IMG/VR virus record: IMGVR_UViG_3300018080_000129
Location: 1-64,000 of that record
Origin: a virus
DNA length: 64,000 nucleotides
Reading direction: 5' to 3' (one strand)
Below the pieces are notes generated by a model, which was not told where the DNA came from, ran no database searches, and saw nothing but the letters and a program-made list of their open reading frames with translations. Made by a program: the position numbers and the translations under genes. Each line of letters opens with the position of its first letter. The first letter of the stretch is position 1. Positions 14,597 to 21,387 of this stretch are shown here, in pieces.

Positions 14597-14833
14597 CTAA
14601 GGCTTGAAATCAGGATTCGCTATCAGAAAAACAGCCAATGCAATCGCCGCTTCACGATACCACCATGAACTCATGCCGAATTTCCTATCATCTGAACCAT
14701 TCCAAAGAACGAAACAATGGTCATCAATACCTATGACAGACTGGCCTCCCCATTCGTCAGCAAGAACCATCAAAGCTTTTCCATGCGCCCGCGAGTCCCA
14801 ATTCTTCGGCACCCAATCGACGACTTTATACAT
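14597..14833 (-). CDS. Unknown protein (78 aa)
   Basis: ATG 14833 (MYKVVDWVPKNWDSRAHG) follows GAAAGG. It contains ALMVLADEWGGQSVIGIDDH and a hydrophobic C-terminal helix (EAAIALAVFLIANPDF). Function unknown. Confidence 0.6.
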   Translation of the reverse strand: MYKVVDWVPKNWDSRAHGKALMVLADEWGGQSVIGIDDHCFVLWNGSDDRKFGMSSWWYREAAIALAVFLIANPDFKP

Positions 14834-14835
14834 GG

Positions 14836-14997
14836 CTAACCTTTCTTTACTGGTTTGAATTCTTCTATTCTCTCCTGAAGCCGTTCTATCGCTGCCTTGA
14901 TAACCCTTTTCGCAGTGTGAGCGTTGTAAAAAAGATGCGCCCAATTGATAAGCGAATCTGCCATCTGACGACCTGCTTCTTTGCCCTTACTCTTCAT
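14836..14997 (-). CDS. Unknown helical protein (53 aa)
   Basis: ATG 14997 (MKSKGKEAGRQMADSLINW) after AGGAAACGGG. A single amphipathic helix region (KRVIKAAIERLQERIEEF) makes up the C-terminal half. No family recognised. Confidence 0.55.
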   Translation of the reverse strand: MKSKGKEAGRQMADSLINWAHLFYNAHTAKRVIKAAIERLQERIEEFKPVKKG

Positions 14998-15157
14998 CCC
15001 GTTTCCTCGACATCGAATCTGCAAGAACCCAAAAACTCAATTGTTTGAGTTTCTCCGCTTCCTCTGCCAACTTGTCGAACTCTTTCTCGCTCTCTCTACA
15101 CAAGTAGTCAAAATAATCAGAAGTAGATGAGAAGCTCTTTTGACTCAAAAGCATATC
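14987..15157 (-). pseudogene. Possible frameshifted small gene after tRNA-Pro(GGG)
   Basis: A ribosome site and ATG (15154-15156) sit just after tRNA-Pro, but the frame they open is short and protein-unlike. One base out of phase there is a coherent acidic reading (SDYFDYLCRESEKEF, then DKLAEEAEKLKQL) that reaches the next gene but has no ATG or GTG. A one-base slip near the CTTTTG run would join them. It could be a real frameshift, a TTG start, or nothing. Confidence 0.3.
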
Positions 15158-15174
15158 ACTCTTCCTGAAAGTTG

Positions 15175-15249
15175 GTCGGGGTGACTGGATTCGAACCAGC
15201 GACCTTTTGACCCCCAGTCAAACGCGCTACCAGACTGCGCTACACCCCG
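15175..15249 (-). tRNA. tRNA-Pro (GGG)
   Basis: Acceptor CGGGGTG/CACCCCG, D-arm GCGC..GCGC, anticodon stem TTTGA/TCAAA with loop CTGGGGG, T-loop TTCGAAT, CCA encoded. Confidence 0.96.
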
Positions 15250-15253
15250 ACAA

Positions 15254-15328
15254 TGGAGCGGCCTACGGGAGTTGAACCCGTGACTGGAGGATGGAAGCCT
15301 CCTATGTTTCCAGTTACACCAAGGCCGC
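15254..15328 (-). tRNA. tRNA-Gly (TCC)
   Basis: Acceptor GCGGCCT/AGGCCGC, anticodon stem GGAGG/CCTCC with loop CTTCCAT, T-loop TTCAACT, discriminator T, CCA encoded. Four bases separate it from tRNA-Pro(GGG). Confidence 0.96.
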
Positions 15329-15330
15329 AT

Positions 15331-15876
15331 TCATCTTTCCGGCGTTACGTTCCTTGCGCTCGAATGCTTTTCCCACACTTCATAATCCAATTCTCTTGCC
15401 GTCTTACCTTGTTTGTCCGCTTCCTTCAGGAAAATCTCTTCAAGCTCTTTGTACCTCTTTGGATTCTGAGGAGTAGACTTCGGCGCATCATATCCAAGAC
15501 TGCGCAGATACTTCAAAATATGCGTGTCCAAAGCCGCATATCTGACTGATGGCCGAGTCCATAAAAGAAAAAACCTTGCCGTCTTTGGGCCAATTCCATG
15601 AACGGCTTCAAGCTCTTCAATTGTGCAGGTCTCTGCATCAAGTTCTATCAGTTTCGGTAAGCACTTCGAAAGCCTGCCATACGAGCCTGTTTTACACGTC
15701 TTGAGAGCATGTAAGAGCTTACCACGCCTGATGAGATTGCGAATGATTTCGAAGGGCATCTCGCCCGGATATTGAAGCAATTTCACTACGACATCATTAG
15801 CGAACTTGGCTGATTTACCTGCCACAATCGGCGCGTAAATCAGTCTCGCCTGTATTTCCCAAAGCGATTCAGCCAT
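15331..15876 (-). CDS. HhH-GPD DNA glycosylase (8-oxoguanine/EndoIII superfamily)
   Basis: 181 residues. The helix-hairpin-helix is AVHGIGPKTARFFL (about 89-103) and the catalytic Asp lies in YAALDTHILKYL near residue 117. The hairpin carries a Lys (GIGPK) at the position expected for a bifunctional glycosylase/lyase. There is no C-terminal Fe-S Cys cluster, so it resembles Ogg2-like enzymes more than Nth. It probably removes damaged bases from phage DNA. It lies between tRNA-Pro(TGG) and tRNA-Gly(TCC). Confidence 0.82.
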   Translation of the reverse strand: MAESLWEIQARLIYAPIVAGKSAKFANDVVVKLLQYPGEMPFEIIRNLIRRGKLLHALKTCKTGSYGRLSKCLPKLIELDAETCTIEELEAVHGIGPKTARFFLLWTRPSVRYAALDTHILKYLRSLGYDAPKSTPQNPKRYKELEEIFLKEADKQGKTARELDYEVWEKHSSARNVTPER

Positions 15877-15886
15877 CTTTCAAAGT

Positions 15887-15963
15887 TGGTCGGGGTGGCC
15901 GGATTCGAACCGGCGACCTCAACATCCCAAATGTTGCGGGATACCAGACTTCCCTACACCCCG
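15887..15963 (-). tRNA. tRNA-Pro (TGG)
   Basis: Acceptor CGGGGTG/CACCCCG, D-arm GGGA..TCCC, anticodon stem CAACA/TGTTG with loop TTTGGGA, T-loop TTCGAAT, CCA encoded. Its U8-A9-G10 is the stop codon of the upstream gene. Confidence 0.97.
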
Positions 15964-16427
15964 ATTTCCTCCACTGCAACCACATGAAATTTCCCGTAGA
16001 TTCCGCGCTTCCAGCCAAACGGAGAGATGCCAAAATAAGAACCCGCCATCTCCAGAATGGCTTTGAACTCATTCACAGGAAGACTCTCCGGCACCAAAAC
16101 CCGAACAATAATCTTGTCTTGCGGCAGAAAAGATTCATGCACCTTGAACGCCTTGACGCCTTTGAAATAGTACCAGCGTTTATAGAGCTTGACATCTCCC
16201 ACCACTTCAGGTCGCCACATCACCTTCCTGACCTGCTCGGAATAGTCTTTGTTCTTCGGATTTCTTTTGAAAGCCTCTACCGCTTTGAAAAGAAGTGTGT
16301 CCCACCAGATTTGTCTGAAAACCACTTGTTTGTCAGAATTGTAGAGCATCTTGTTCGGCAGTGGGTCATCAAATCTCTCGTTTCCAAGACATGGTTCGTC
16401 GAACTCCAGCGTGATTCTCAACTCCAT
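15954..16427 (-). CDS. Unknown protein (157 aa)
   Basis: Starts MELRITLEFDEPCLGNERF. It is beta-rich with a central basic patch (VKLYKRWYYFKGVKAFKVH) and a C-terminal GSYFGISPFGWKRGIYG. It ends EEIGV with TAG supplied by tRNA-Pro(TGG). The GISPFGW ending recalls conserved phage proteins of unknown role. Confidence 0.75.
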   Translation of the reverse strand: MELRITLEFDEPCLGNERFDDPLPNKMLYNSDKQVVFRQIWWDTLLFKAVEAFKRNPKNKDYSEQVRKVMWRPEVVGDVKLYKRWYYFKGVKAFKVHESFLPQDKIIVRVLVPESLPVNEFKAILEMAGSYFGISPFGWKRGIYGKFHVVAVEEIGV

Positions 16428-16450
16428 AGTGTCACCTTTTTCCTGTTAGG

Positions 16451-16528
16451 TGGTAGGCGAGGCGGGACTCGAACCCGCAAGCCTCTGATTTTAAGTCAGA
16501 GAGGTATACCAATTCCCATCACTCGCCC
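16451..16528 (-). tRNA. tRNA-Leu (TAA) with a short, class-I variable loop
   Basis: Acceptor GGGCGAG/CTCGCCT, anticodon stem TCTGA/TCAGA with loop CTTAAAA, T-loop TTCGAGT, CCA encoded. Only five bases (GGCTT) lie between anticodon and T stems, where bacterial tRNA-Leu normally has a long arm. The D-arm GG..AATTGGT..CC is Leu-like. Confidence 0.88.
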
Positions 16529-16675
16529 TCAAATCCCCTGTTTCCTCAACCACTCGTCAATCTCGGCAAGAAGCTCGTCATCCGTCCTCCCCGTTATGGG
16601 AATATGAACAATCTTATCCTGCTCCCTTTCCTCTTGTATTCTCTTCCTGAGTCTTTCCAGCTTTTCCTCGTCCAT
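16529..16675 (-). CDS. Small charged protein (48 aa)
   Basis: ATG 16675 overlaps the stop of the deoxyhypusine-synthase-like gene (TAATG), so it is translationally coupled. It begins MDEEKLERLRKRIQEEREQD, a charged helix, and ends EIDEWLRKQGI. Its TGA directly abuts tRNA-Leu(TAA). No family recognised. Confidence 0.65.
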   Translation of the reverse strand: MDEEKLERLRKRIQEEREQDKIVHIPITGRTDDELLAEIDEWLRKQGI

Positions 16676-17631
16676 TATTCTCCCAAGACATAAGCAAAAA
16701 TCAAAGGAGCCACAATGGAGGCATCCGAGTTAATCATGTACTTCGGCGTATCCACATCAAGCTTGTGCCACGTGATTTTCTCATTGGGAATCGCGCCGGA
16801 ATAAGAACCGTAAGAGGTCACGCTGTCGCCTATCTGAGCGAAATATGCCCAATACGGCGTATCTTTCTTCTTCACATCCTGAATAAGCATTGGAACCGCG
16901 CAGATTGGAAAATCGCCCGCTATTCCCCCACCTATCTGAAAGAAACCCACGGGAGTATTTTGTTGATACCATTCGGCAAACACCTGCATCTGCTCGGTTC
17001 CATATCGAACCGCCCCATGCCCCTTCAAAGTCTTATTCAAAACCTCCGCACAGTAACGATTGGCAAGAGTCGAATCTTCCCAACCCGGCGTGAGAATCAT
17101 CAGTTCCTTTTCCTTTGCTGCGTACACCCATGAATTCTGCGGGTCAATGTCAAACCGCTCCTGCATTTCCGGCTCATCCAGCAGCCTGTAGATGTATTCA
17201 TAAGGAAAATAGGACTCTTTTTTTTCAATCGCTTCCACCCACATCCTAAGTATCATTTCGCCAATATAGAACATAGCCGCTTCAGGAATGCAGGTATCTG
17301 TGACCCTATTGAAACCTCTATCTCTCAATCCTTTCTCATCTTCCAAAGAAAGGTCTCTGTACTTCGGGACAAACTCGTATTCGCTGTTACAGAGCAAGTT
17401 GAACACGTCCTCTTCAAGGTTGGCTCCCGTTGTGCAGATACAATGAACTTTGTCCTGTCGAATCATTTCGGCCAGAGAAATGCCAAGTTCTGCCGTGCTC
17501 ATGGCACCACCCATAGCCAAAAACATTTTGCCGCCGCCTTCCAGCAGGTCTTTCCATCCAATTGCCGCATCCAAAGTTTCACGGGCATTGAAATGCTTGA
17601 AGTGTTTCTCCATGAAATCTGAAACTTCCAT
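16675..17631 (-). CDS. Deoxyhypusine-synthase-like protein
   Basis: 318 residues from ATG 17631 after GGAGGACAAT; the longer frame enters tRNA-Leu(GAG). It matches the bacterial deoxyhypusine-synthase-like family: LAMGGAMSTAELGISLAEMI near the N-terminus, CTTGANLEEDVFNLL, IGGGIAGDFPI, and SYGSYSGAIPNEKITWHKL, where Lys 290 (WHK) aligns with the catalytic Lys of human enzyme (WGK). The family uses NAD and polyamines to transfer aminobutyl groups. Bacteria lack eIF5A, so homologues are thought to make polyamines such as homospermidine. A phage copy is unusual. See also the arginine decarboxylase at 19629-20192. Confidence 0.9.
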   Translation of the reverse strand: MEVSDFMEKHFKHFNARETLDAAIGWKDLLEGGGKMFLAMGGAMSTAELGISLAEMIRQDKVHCICTTGANLEEDVFNLLCNSEYEFVPKYRDLSLEDEKGLRDRGFNRVTDTCIPEAAMFYIGEMILRMWVEAIEKKESYFPYEYIYRLLDEPEMQERFDIDPQNSWVYAAKEKELMILTPGWEDSTLANRYCAEVLNKTLKGHGAVRYGTEQMQVFAEWYQQNTPVGFFQIGGGIAGDFPICAVPMLIQDVKKKDTPYWAYFAQIGDSVTSYGSYSGAIPNEKITWHKLDVDTPKYMINSDASIVAPLIFAYVLGE

Positions 17632-17649
17632 ATTGTCCTCCAAAGAGAT

Positions 17650-17739
17650 TGGTGCGCAAGAGAGGATTCGAACCTCCACGCTCTTGAAATGAGCATCAGG
17701 CCCTCAACCTGACGTGTCTACCGGTTCCACCACATCCGC
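17650..17739 (-). tRNA. tRNA-Leu (GAG), acceptor stem imperfect
   Basis: Class II with a long variable arm (TGCTC..GAGCG), anticodon stem TCAGG/CCTGA with loop TTGAGGG, T-loop TTCGAAT, CCA encoded. The acceptor GCGGATG/CTTGCGC has two mismatches (G4-G69 and T6-T67), the weakest acceptor stem among the intact tRNAs here. Confidence 0.85.
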
Positions 17740-17740
17740 A

Positions 17741-18268
17741 TTACTGCTTGCAATTGAAACATTCCCAATCGCCATCTGGATTACCTGCCTCCCATGTATC
17801 CACCATCTTGCTTCCACAAAAAGCGCATACAGGAGGGCCAAAACGCTTTGCCATGTCCTGTCTAAACTTGTGCCGGTACTCCGGCTCTGTCAAACCTGAT
17901 TCCTTCACCCGCTTTTGATAATCCGCTTCCATTATCTGCAAACGCTGCTCACTATACATCATCTTGTACCACTGCTCAGCACCAATGGAGGGTTTCCAAT
18001 AATGAGCGTAGCCACAAGTACAAATCCCGTCCGTGATTTGACAATTCTCCATAGCAGCGTAAAAGGTGCAATCCCCGTCATGCCTCGTCCTGACACGCTT
18101 GCCAGTGATATAGGCCACATTCTTGTCTACTTTGGCAGAGAAAATGTCAGGATGTTCCAGCAGATACTCAGCATCCTCTTCGCTGACTTTGACCCACCGG
18201 CAGATGTCTTCGTTCACGGAAATGCTGTAGAAAAAATCCGTGCAGTCCCGCCAGTTTCCTTCTGACAT
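17741..18268 (-). CDS. Zinc-ribbon-containing protein (175 aa)
   Basis: Starts MSEGNWRDCTDFFYSISV. The C-terminus has a clear zinc ribbon, CAFC (about 148-151) and CFNC (about 170-173). The middle has further Cys (CQITDGICTCGY). It ends one base before tRNA-Leu(GAG). A nucleic-acid-binding role is plausible; no named family. Confidence 0.7.
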   Translation of the reverse strand: MSEGNWRDCTDFFYSISVNEDICRWVKVSEEDAEYLLEHPDIFSAKVDKNVAYITGKRVRTRHDGDCTFYAAMENCQITDGICTCGYAHYWKPSIGAEQWYKMMYSEQRLQIMEADYQKRVKESGLTEPEYRHKFRQDMAKRFGPPVCAFCGSKMVDTWEAGNPDGDWECFNCKQ

Positions 18269-18286
18269 GACTTTCTCCTGAAAAGC

Positions 18287-18363
18287 TGGTGCTCAGGGAG
18301 GGATTCGAACCCTCAATAACTCGGTTCTAAGCCGAGCGCGTCTGCCAGTTGCGCCACCTGAGC
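18287..18363 (-). tRNA. tRNA-Leu (TAG) with a short, class-I variable loop
   Basis: Acceptor GCTCAGG/CCTGAGC, anticodon stem CTCGG/CCGAG with loop CTTAGAA, T-stem GAGGG/CCCTC with loop TTCGAAT, CCA encoded. The variable loop is only TTATT. Together with tRNA-Leu(TAA) it departs from the class II form that the other three Leu tRNAs keep. Confidence 0.9.
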
Positions 18364-18720
18364 TTAAATGTTGAGCTTTTTGAGATTCTTCAGATGAGCT
18401 ACTGCCTGCTTGTAACCTGCCGCCGCAGGCAATAACCGCTCGATAGCCCTTTCCAAAGCTCGACACAAACGTCTATGAACAATTCTCCTGAACTTCCTCG
18501 CTCCCAAGCCATACTCGTGCATTGTGAAACGAAATTGTTCCACCACGCCATGCTCACCATCTTTGTCCAAATCGACATCTACATCAAAAAGCACCGCTCT
18601 CTTCCAATGGTCAGGCGTGTCATCGTTGACCTGCACTCGATACACCTGCCCCGGAGGGTATCCAAGATTGCGAACGATGAATCTTACTCTCTCACCAAGT
18701 TGTTTCGTTGTCATTGCCAT
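18364..18720 (-). CDS. Unknown protein (118 aa)
   Basis: Starts MAMTTKQLGERVRFIVRN. The N-terminal half is beta-rich (YRVQVNDDTPDHW, VLFDVDVDLD) and the C-terminal half a basic helix (RRLCRALERAIERLLP). It abuts tRNA-Leu(TAG). Upstream, between it and tRNA-Leu(CAG), a strong AGGAG site precedes a ten-codon ORF that may be a leader. Confidence 0.7.
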   Translation of the reverse strand: MAMTTKQLGERVRFIVRNLGYPPGQVYRVQVNDDTPDHWKRAVLFDVDVDLDKDGEHGVVEQFRFTMHEYGLGARKFRRIVHRRLCRALERAIERLLPAAAGYKQAVAHLKNLKKLNI

Positions 18721-18795
18721 GATAAGGCTCCTTTCGTTAAGGCCCTACCCGACAATTCCTCCAGCGGTGGAAGTCATGGCTTTTCTCCTTGAAGT

Positions 18796-18883
18796 TGGTG
18801 GTCGAGGAGGGAGTTGAACCCTCACGCTCTTAATGAGCACGGAACCCTGAATCCCGCGTGTCTGCCGATTCCACCACTCGACC
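18796..18883 (-). tRNA. tRNA-Leu (CAG)
   Basis: Class II with variable arm TGCTC..GAGCG. Acceptor GGTCGAG/CTCGACC, anticodon loop TTCAGGG, T-loop TTCAACT, CCA encoded. Confidence 0.95.
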
Positions 18884-18884
18884 A

Positions 18885-19370
18885 TTAGAGTGCTTTCAAA
18901 AACCTGACATCATGCAACATGCTCACCACGGTCGTCTGAGGACGACGCTTGGCGAAGTCGAACCGATGATTGAACATCGGAAAGACATCATTGTATCCGT
19001 ATAGATGAGCGAAACAGGAATCGTGACAGACCAGATATTTCGCCTTATCCTTCAAGGCCCGTATCGAAGTCGCCCGATTCAGACTGTCCCCGTGGTCAAC
19101 CAGAACCACGTCCCATTCCTCTTCATACTCAGGAACGCTGCACCAGTCCTTGACATGATGAAATGTGTGGAATGAACTCGTCATCCAAGAAAACTGATTC
19201 AACCAGTTCATGTCTCCTTCCAAAGAGACCAATTTTCGATTCTGGATGGCGCAGATTCCATGAAGCCAAAGAGAACTCCCCCAACCGCAGCCAAGCTCCA
19301 ATATCGGGCCAGTTGTGGCTGTCACCACGGCGGCAAGTACAGGCTGATGAGAAAAATACTCAGGATTCAT
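18885..19370 (-). CDS. Class I SAM methyltransferase-like protein
   Basis: 161 residues starting MNPEYFSHQPVLAAVV. The SAM loop is ILELGCGWGSSLWL (about 23-36), followed by KLVSLEGD (end of strand 2) and DVVLVDHGDS (strand 4). It is short for the fold but keeps the main strands and resembles the protein at 2138-2734 in layout. Substrate unknown. Coupled to the upstream small gene by ATGA. Confidence 0.7.
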   Translation of the reverse strand: MNPEYFSHQPVLAAVVTATTGPILELGCGWGSSLWLHGICAIQNRKLVSLEGDMNWLNQFSWMTSSFHTFHHVKDWCSVPEYEEEWDVVLVDHGDSLNRATSIRALKDKAKYLVCHDSCFAHLYGYNDVFPMFNHRFDFAKRRPQTTVVSMLHDVRFLKAL

Positions 19371-19513
19371 CCGTAAAGCTCTGTCTCAATTTCCTTGCAA
19401 ATCTTCAGACAATCCTCGTTCGATACCTCGAAGGGCACGACAACGGAATAATGAGGGTCTTCAAAAGACTTGCGCATCTCCGTCCTCAAATGAATTTCTT
19501 GCTCTTCTGTCAT
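19367..19513 (-). CDS. Unknown small protein (48 aa)
   Basis: ATG 19513 (MTEEQEIHLRTEMRKSFED) follows AGAGAGGAAAAG. The longer frame would cross tRNA-Leu(CAA). It contains a strand (YSVVVPFEV) and a helix (EDCLKICKEIETELYG). Unknown function. Confidence 0.6.
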   Translation of the reverse strand: MTEEQEIHLRTEMRKSFEDPHYSVVVPFEVSNEDCLKICKEIETELYG

Positions 19514-19528
19514 CTTTTCCTCTCTTTG

Positions 19529-19617
19529 TGGTAGGAGCGGTGGGAGTCGAACCCACACGGAACTTGCGTTCCCCTGATTTTGAATCAGGTGTCTCTTGCC
19601 AGTTGGACTACGCTCCC
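19529..19617 (-). tRNA. tRNA-Leu (CAA)
   Basis: Class II with variable arm GGAAC..GTTCC. Acceptor GGGAGCG/CGCTCCT (G1-T72 wobble), anticodon stem CCTGA/TCAGG with loop TTCAAAA, T-loop TTCGACT, CCA encoded. Confidence 0.95.
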
Positions 19618-19628
19618 ACTTTTTCAAA

Positions 19629-20192
19629 CTACTCACGCACAGGATATAGATACGTCACAAAACAAATCGCCGCCAAGACCGTGCCGTATTCCTTATCGAC
19701 AATCAAGTCCTTGATGGCAAACTCGAAATCGAACACTTCCACCACGGCATTGTGATAACGCCTTTTAATAATGCCTTTCAGGTCGTTCTCCAGTATCTTC
19801 TTTGCCTTTTCAGAAGAAGCAAATCCTTCATACTCGGCAGCAAACCCACCGATAAACTCTCCCCCGACTTTCACCTTGCAGCGTCCTACTCCCGCACAAA
19901 TATGCTGACCCTGCTCACCGTTCATCTGAGCCATAATAGTTTCCAACACTGCTCCATGATGAAAGTATTCCTGAGCCTCTTCCAATGTGATTTCCTCGGC
20001 CTCAGGCGGCATGACACTGGTATATTTGACCACGTTGAAGTTCTCAATCTTGGCTTCCAGTAAAGCCAAATCGTAAGAACCCGTCTCGAAATGGTCGCTG
20101 CCTGCATCCTGCGTAATCTGCCCCGCTCCTGTTGTCACAAAGAAGTGATGAGGAATGCGATTGAATGTCTCGATGAGTCTTTTTTCTGCCAT
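19629..20192 (-). CDS. Pyruvoyl-dependent arginine decarboxylase
   Basis: 187 residues from ATG 20192 behind GGGGAG; the longer frame enters tRNA-Ala. It has the family core: FFVTTGAG, GSYDLALLEAKIENFNVVKY, then TSVMPPEAEEI with the predicted self-cleavage at T58-S59, where Ser becomes the pyruvoyl group. The archaeal enzyme has Ser-Ser there. GGFAAEYEG and VLAAICFVTYLY follow. It would convert arginine to agmatine, a polyamine precursor. With the deoxyhypusine-synthase-like gene 2 kb downstream it suggests a phage polyamine pathway (inference). Confidence 0.9.
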   Translation of the reverse strand: MAEKRLIETFNRIPHHFFVTTGAGQITQDAGSDHFETGSYDLALLEAKIENFNVVKYTSVMPPEAEEITLEEAQEYFHHGAVLETIMAQMNGEQGQHICAGVGRCKVKVGGEFIGGFAAEYEGFASSEKAKKILENDLKGIIKRRYHNAVVEVFDFEFAIKDLIVDKEYGTVLAAICFVTYLYPVRE

Positions 20193-20216
20193 ACATGTTC
20201 TCCCCTCTATGTAATA

Positions 20217-20292
20217 TGGTGGAGGTAGAGGGATTCGAACCCTCGGCCTCAAGCTTGCAAAGCTTGCGCTCTCCCAATTGAGCTATACCCCC
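20217..20292 (-). tRNA. tRNA-Ala (TGC)
   Basis: Acceptor GGGGGTA/TACCTCC, D-arm GCTC..GAGC, anticodon stem CAAGC/GCTTG with loop TTTGCAA, T-loop TTCGAAT, CCA encoded. Confidence 0.96.
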
Positions 20293-20308
20293 AATCTTGA
20301 AACCCATT

Positions 20309-20388
20309 GAGGGCCGGAGTCCCGCACCAGAACACGACTCCGGCCCTCCCGCTATTGCCGGAAGACCGTGCGCCGATTACAGGCGCAC
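20309..20388 (-). other. Two GC-rich hairpins upstream of tRNA-Ala
   Basis: A perfect 13-base-pair stem (20309-20321 with 20336-20348, 14-base loop) follows, in transcription order, a perfect 7-base-pair stem (20368-20374 with 20382-20388, 7-base loop). No T-run follows, so it is not a standard terminator. No ORF is seen in 20293-20443. Possible structured RNA, processing signal or terminator variant. Confidence 0.6.
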
Positions 20389-20443
20389 ATCGTTGCTGAT
20401 TGGGTTTTGTCTCTATTCTTTTGTCAAAGAACGACTTATGAAC

Positions 20444-20698
20444 TCAGCTTTTCTCGCGTAAAATACAAAGCATCTCGTTGAGTTTCCTTGGTGTCATTCC
20501 ATAGATGTCCTTCACGTCAAAGCTGAATCCATGACTGGCAAGTATTTTCACTAACTCAACATTGCCAGTGTAGACAGCGAAATGCAGCGGACTCCAGTGG
20601 TATCTTTTCCATGCGTAGATGCCGTTTGACTTGAGAATCCTTTTCTCGTCATAACGACCAAGCAGAACCTTCATCCGCTCTTTTTCGCCTTGTTGCAT
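20444..20698 (-). CDS. Ankyrin-repeat protein (84 aa)
   Basis: ATG 20698 after a GGAG site. Residues about 34-66 form an ankyrin repeat (HWSPLHFAVYTGNVELVKIL, then ASHGFSFDVKD) with the start of a second (YGMTPRKLNEML). Ankyrin repeats bind other proteins, so it may target a host factor. A TATAAT box lies about 30 bases upstream, suggesting its own promoter, although no clear -35 is seen. Confidence 0.8.
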   Translation of the reverse strand: MQQGEKERMKVLLGRYDEKRILKSNGIYAWKRYHWSPLHFAVYTGNVELVKILASHGFSFDVKDIYGMTPRKLNEMLCILREKS

Positions 20699-20770
20699 TT
20701 GGGTTTCTCCAATTACAACCTATAGGATTATACCCACTTACCGCCTTTCTTCGACGGTTTTCTTGAAAAA

Positions 20771-20846
20771 TGGCAGGCGGTGCAGGATTCGAACCTGCCT
20801 CTCCAGATTCGTAGTCTGGTGTTCTCTCCAGCTATACTAACCGCCC
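20771..20846 (-). tRNA. tRNA-Arg (ACG)
   Basis: Acceptor GGGCGGT/ACCGCCT, anticodon stem CCAGA/TCTGG with loop CTACGAA, T-loop TTCGAAT, discriminator G, CCA encoded. A34 would need deamination to inosine by TadA. Confidence 0.95.
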
Positions 20847-21053
20847 ACAAACCCTTTTTCTTTTGATACGAACAACCGTCATTTCCTGAACCGGCCAGCC
20901 TGCGGCCTTTTTTGCAGCCTTCAACGCAAGCTTCCTGTCGCAGTCCAAAATCTTTGAAGTCTTATAGGAGGCGGCAAGCACCCGCCCATCCCGAACGCAT
21001 TCCTCAATTTCGGGACGTGTCATTATCCAAAGAGCCATTTCTTTGTAATCCAT
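20832..21053 (-). CDS. Unknown protein (73 aa)
   Basis: ATG 21053 (MDYKEMALWIMTRPEIE) follows a strong AAAGGAGG. The longer frame enters tRNA-Gly. The C-terminal half is basic (KLALKAAKKAAGW). Its last codons and TAG lie in the first 15 bases of tRNA-Arg. Unknown function. Confidence 0.65.
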   Translation of the reverse strand: MDYKEMALWIMTRPEIEECVRDGRVLAASYKTSKILDCDRKLALKAAKKAAGWPVQEMTVVRIKRKRVCGRLV

Positions 21054-21072
21054 GACGACCTCCTTTCTTTTC

Positions 21073-21146
21073 TGGAGCGGCCTACGGGAATCGAACCCGT
21101 GCCTTAACCTTGGCAAGGTTACGTGCTACCTCTACACCAAGGCCGC
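21073..21146 (-). tRNA. tRNA-Gly (GCC)
   Basis: Acceptor GCGGCCT/AGGCCGC (same as tRNA-Gly(TCC)), anticodon stem TAACC/GGTTA with loop TTGCCAA, T-loop TTCGATT, CCA encoded. First of four tRNAs in tight tandem. Confidence 0.96.
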
Positions 21147-21149
21147 TTA

Positions 21150-21223
21150 TGGCTCCCCTGCCTCGATTCGAACGAGGAACACGAGGTTCAAAGCCTCGCA
21201 TGTTGCCGTTACACCACAGGGGA
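21150..21223 (-). tRNA. tRNA-Gln (TTG)
   Basis: Acceptor TCCCCTG/CAGGGGA, anticodon stem CGAGG/CCTCG with loop CTTTGAA, T-loop TTCGAAT, discriminator G, CCA encoded. Confidence 0.96.
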
Positions 21224-21226
21224 ATA

Positions 21227-21301
21227 TGGCTGGCCTGTCAGGACTTGAACCTGAAACTCTTGAGTCAGAGTCAAGTGTGATGCCAATTTCACCACAGGCC
21301 A
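21227..21301 (-). tRNA. tRNA-Gln (CTG)
   Basis: Acceptor TGGCCTG/CAGGCCA, anticodon stem CTTGA/TCAAG with loop CTCTGAC, T-loop TTCAAGT, discriminator G, CCA encoded. Confidence 0.96.
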
Positions 21302-21302
21302 A

Positions 21303-21378
21303 TGGCTCCACGGGCAGGTCTCGAACCTGCAACAACCCGGTTAACAGCCGGATGCTCTACCAATTGAGCTACCGTGGA
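21303..21378 (-). tRNA. tRNA-Asn (GTT)
   Basis: Acceptor TCCACGG/CCGTGGA, D-arm GCTC..GAGC, anticodon loop CTGTTAA, T-stem GCAGG/CCTGC with loop TTCGAGA, CCA encoded. Confidence 0.96.
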
Positions 21379-21387
21379 ACATGTTTT

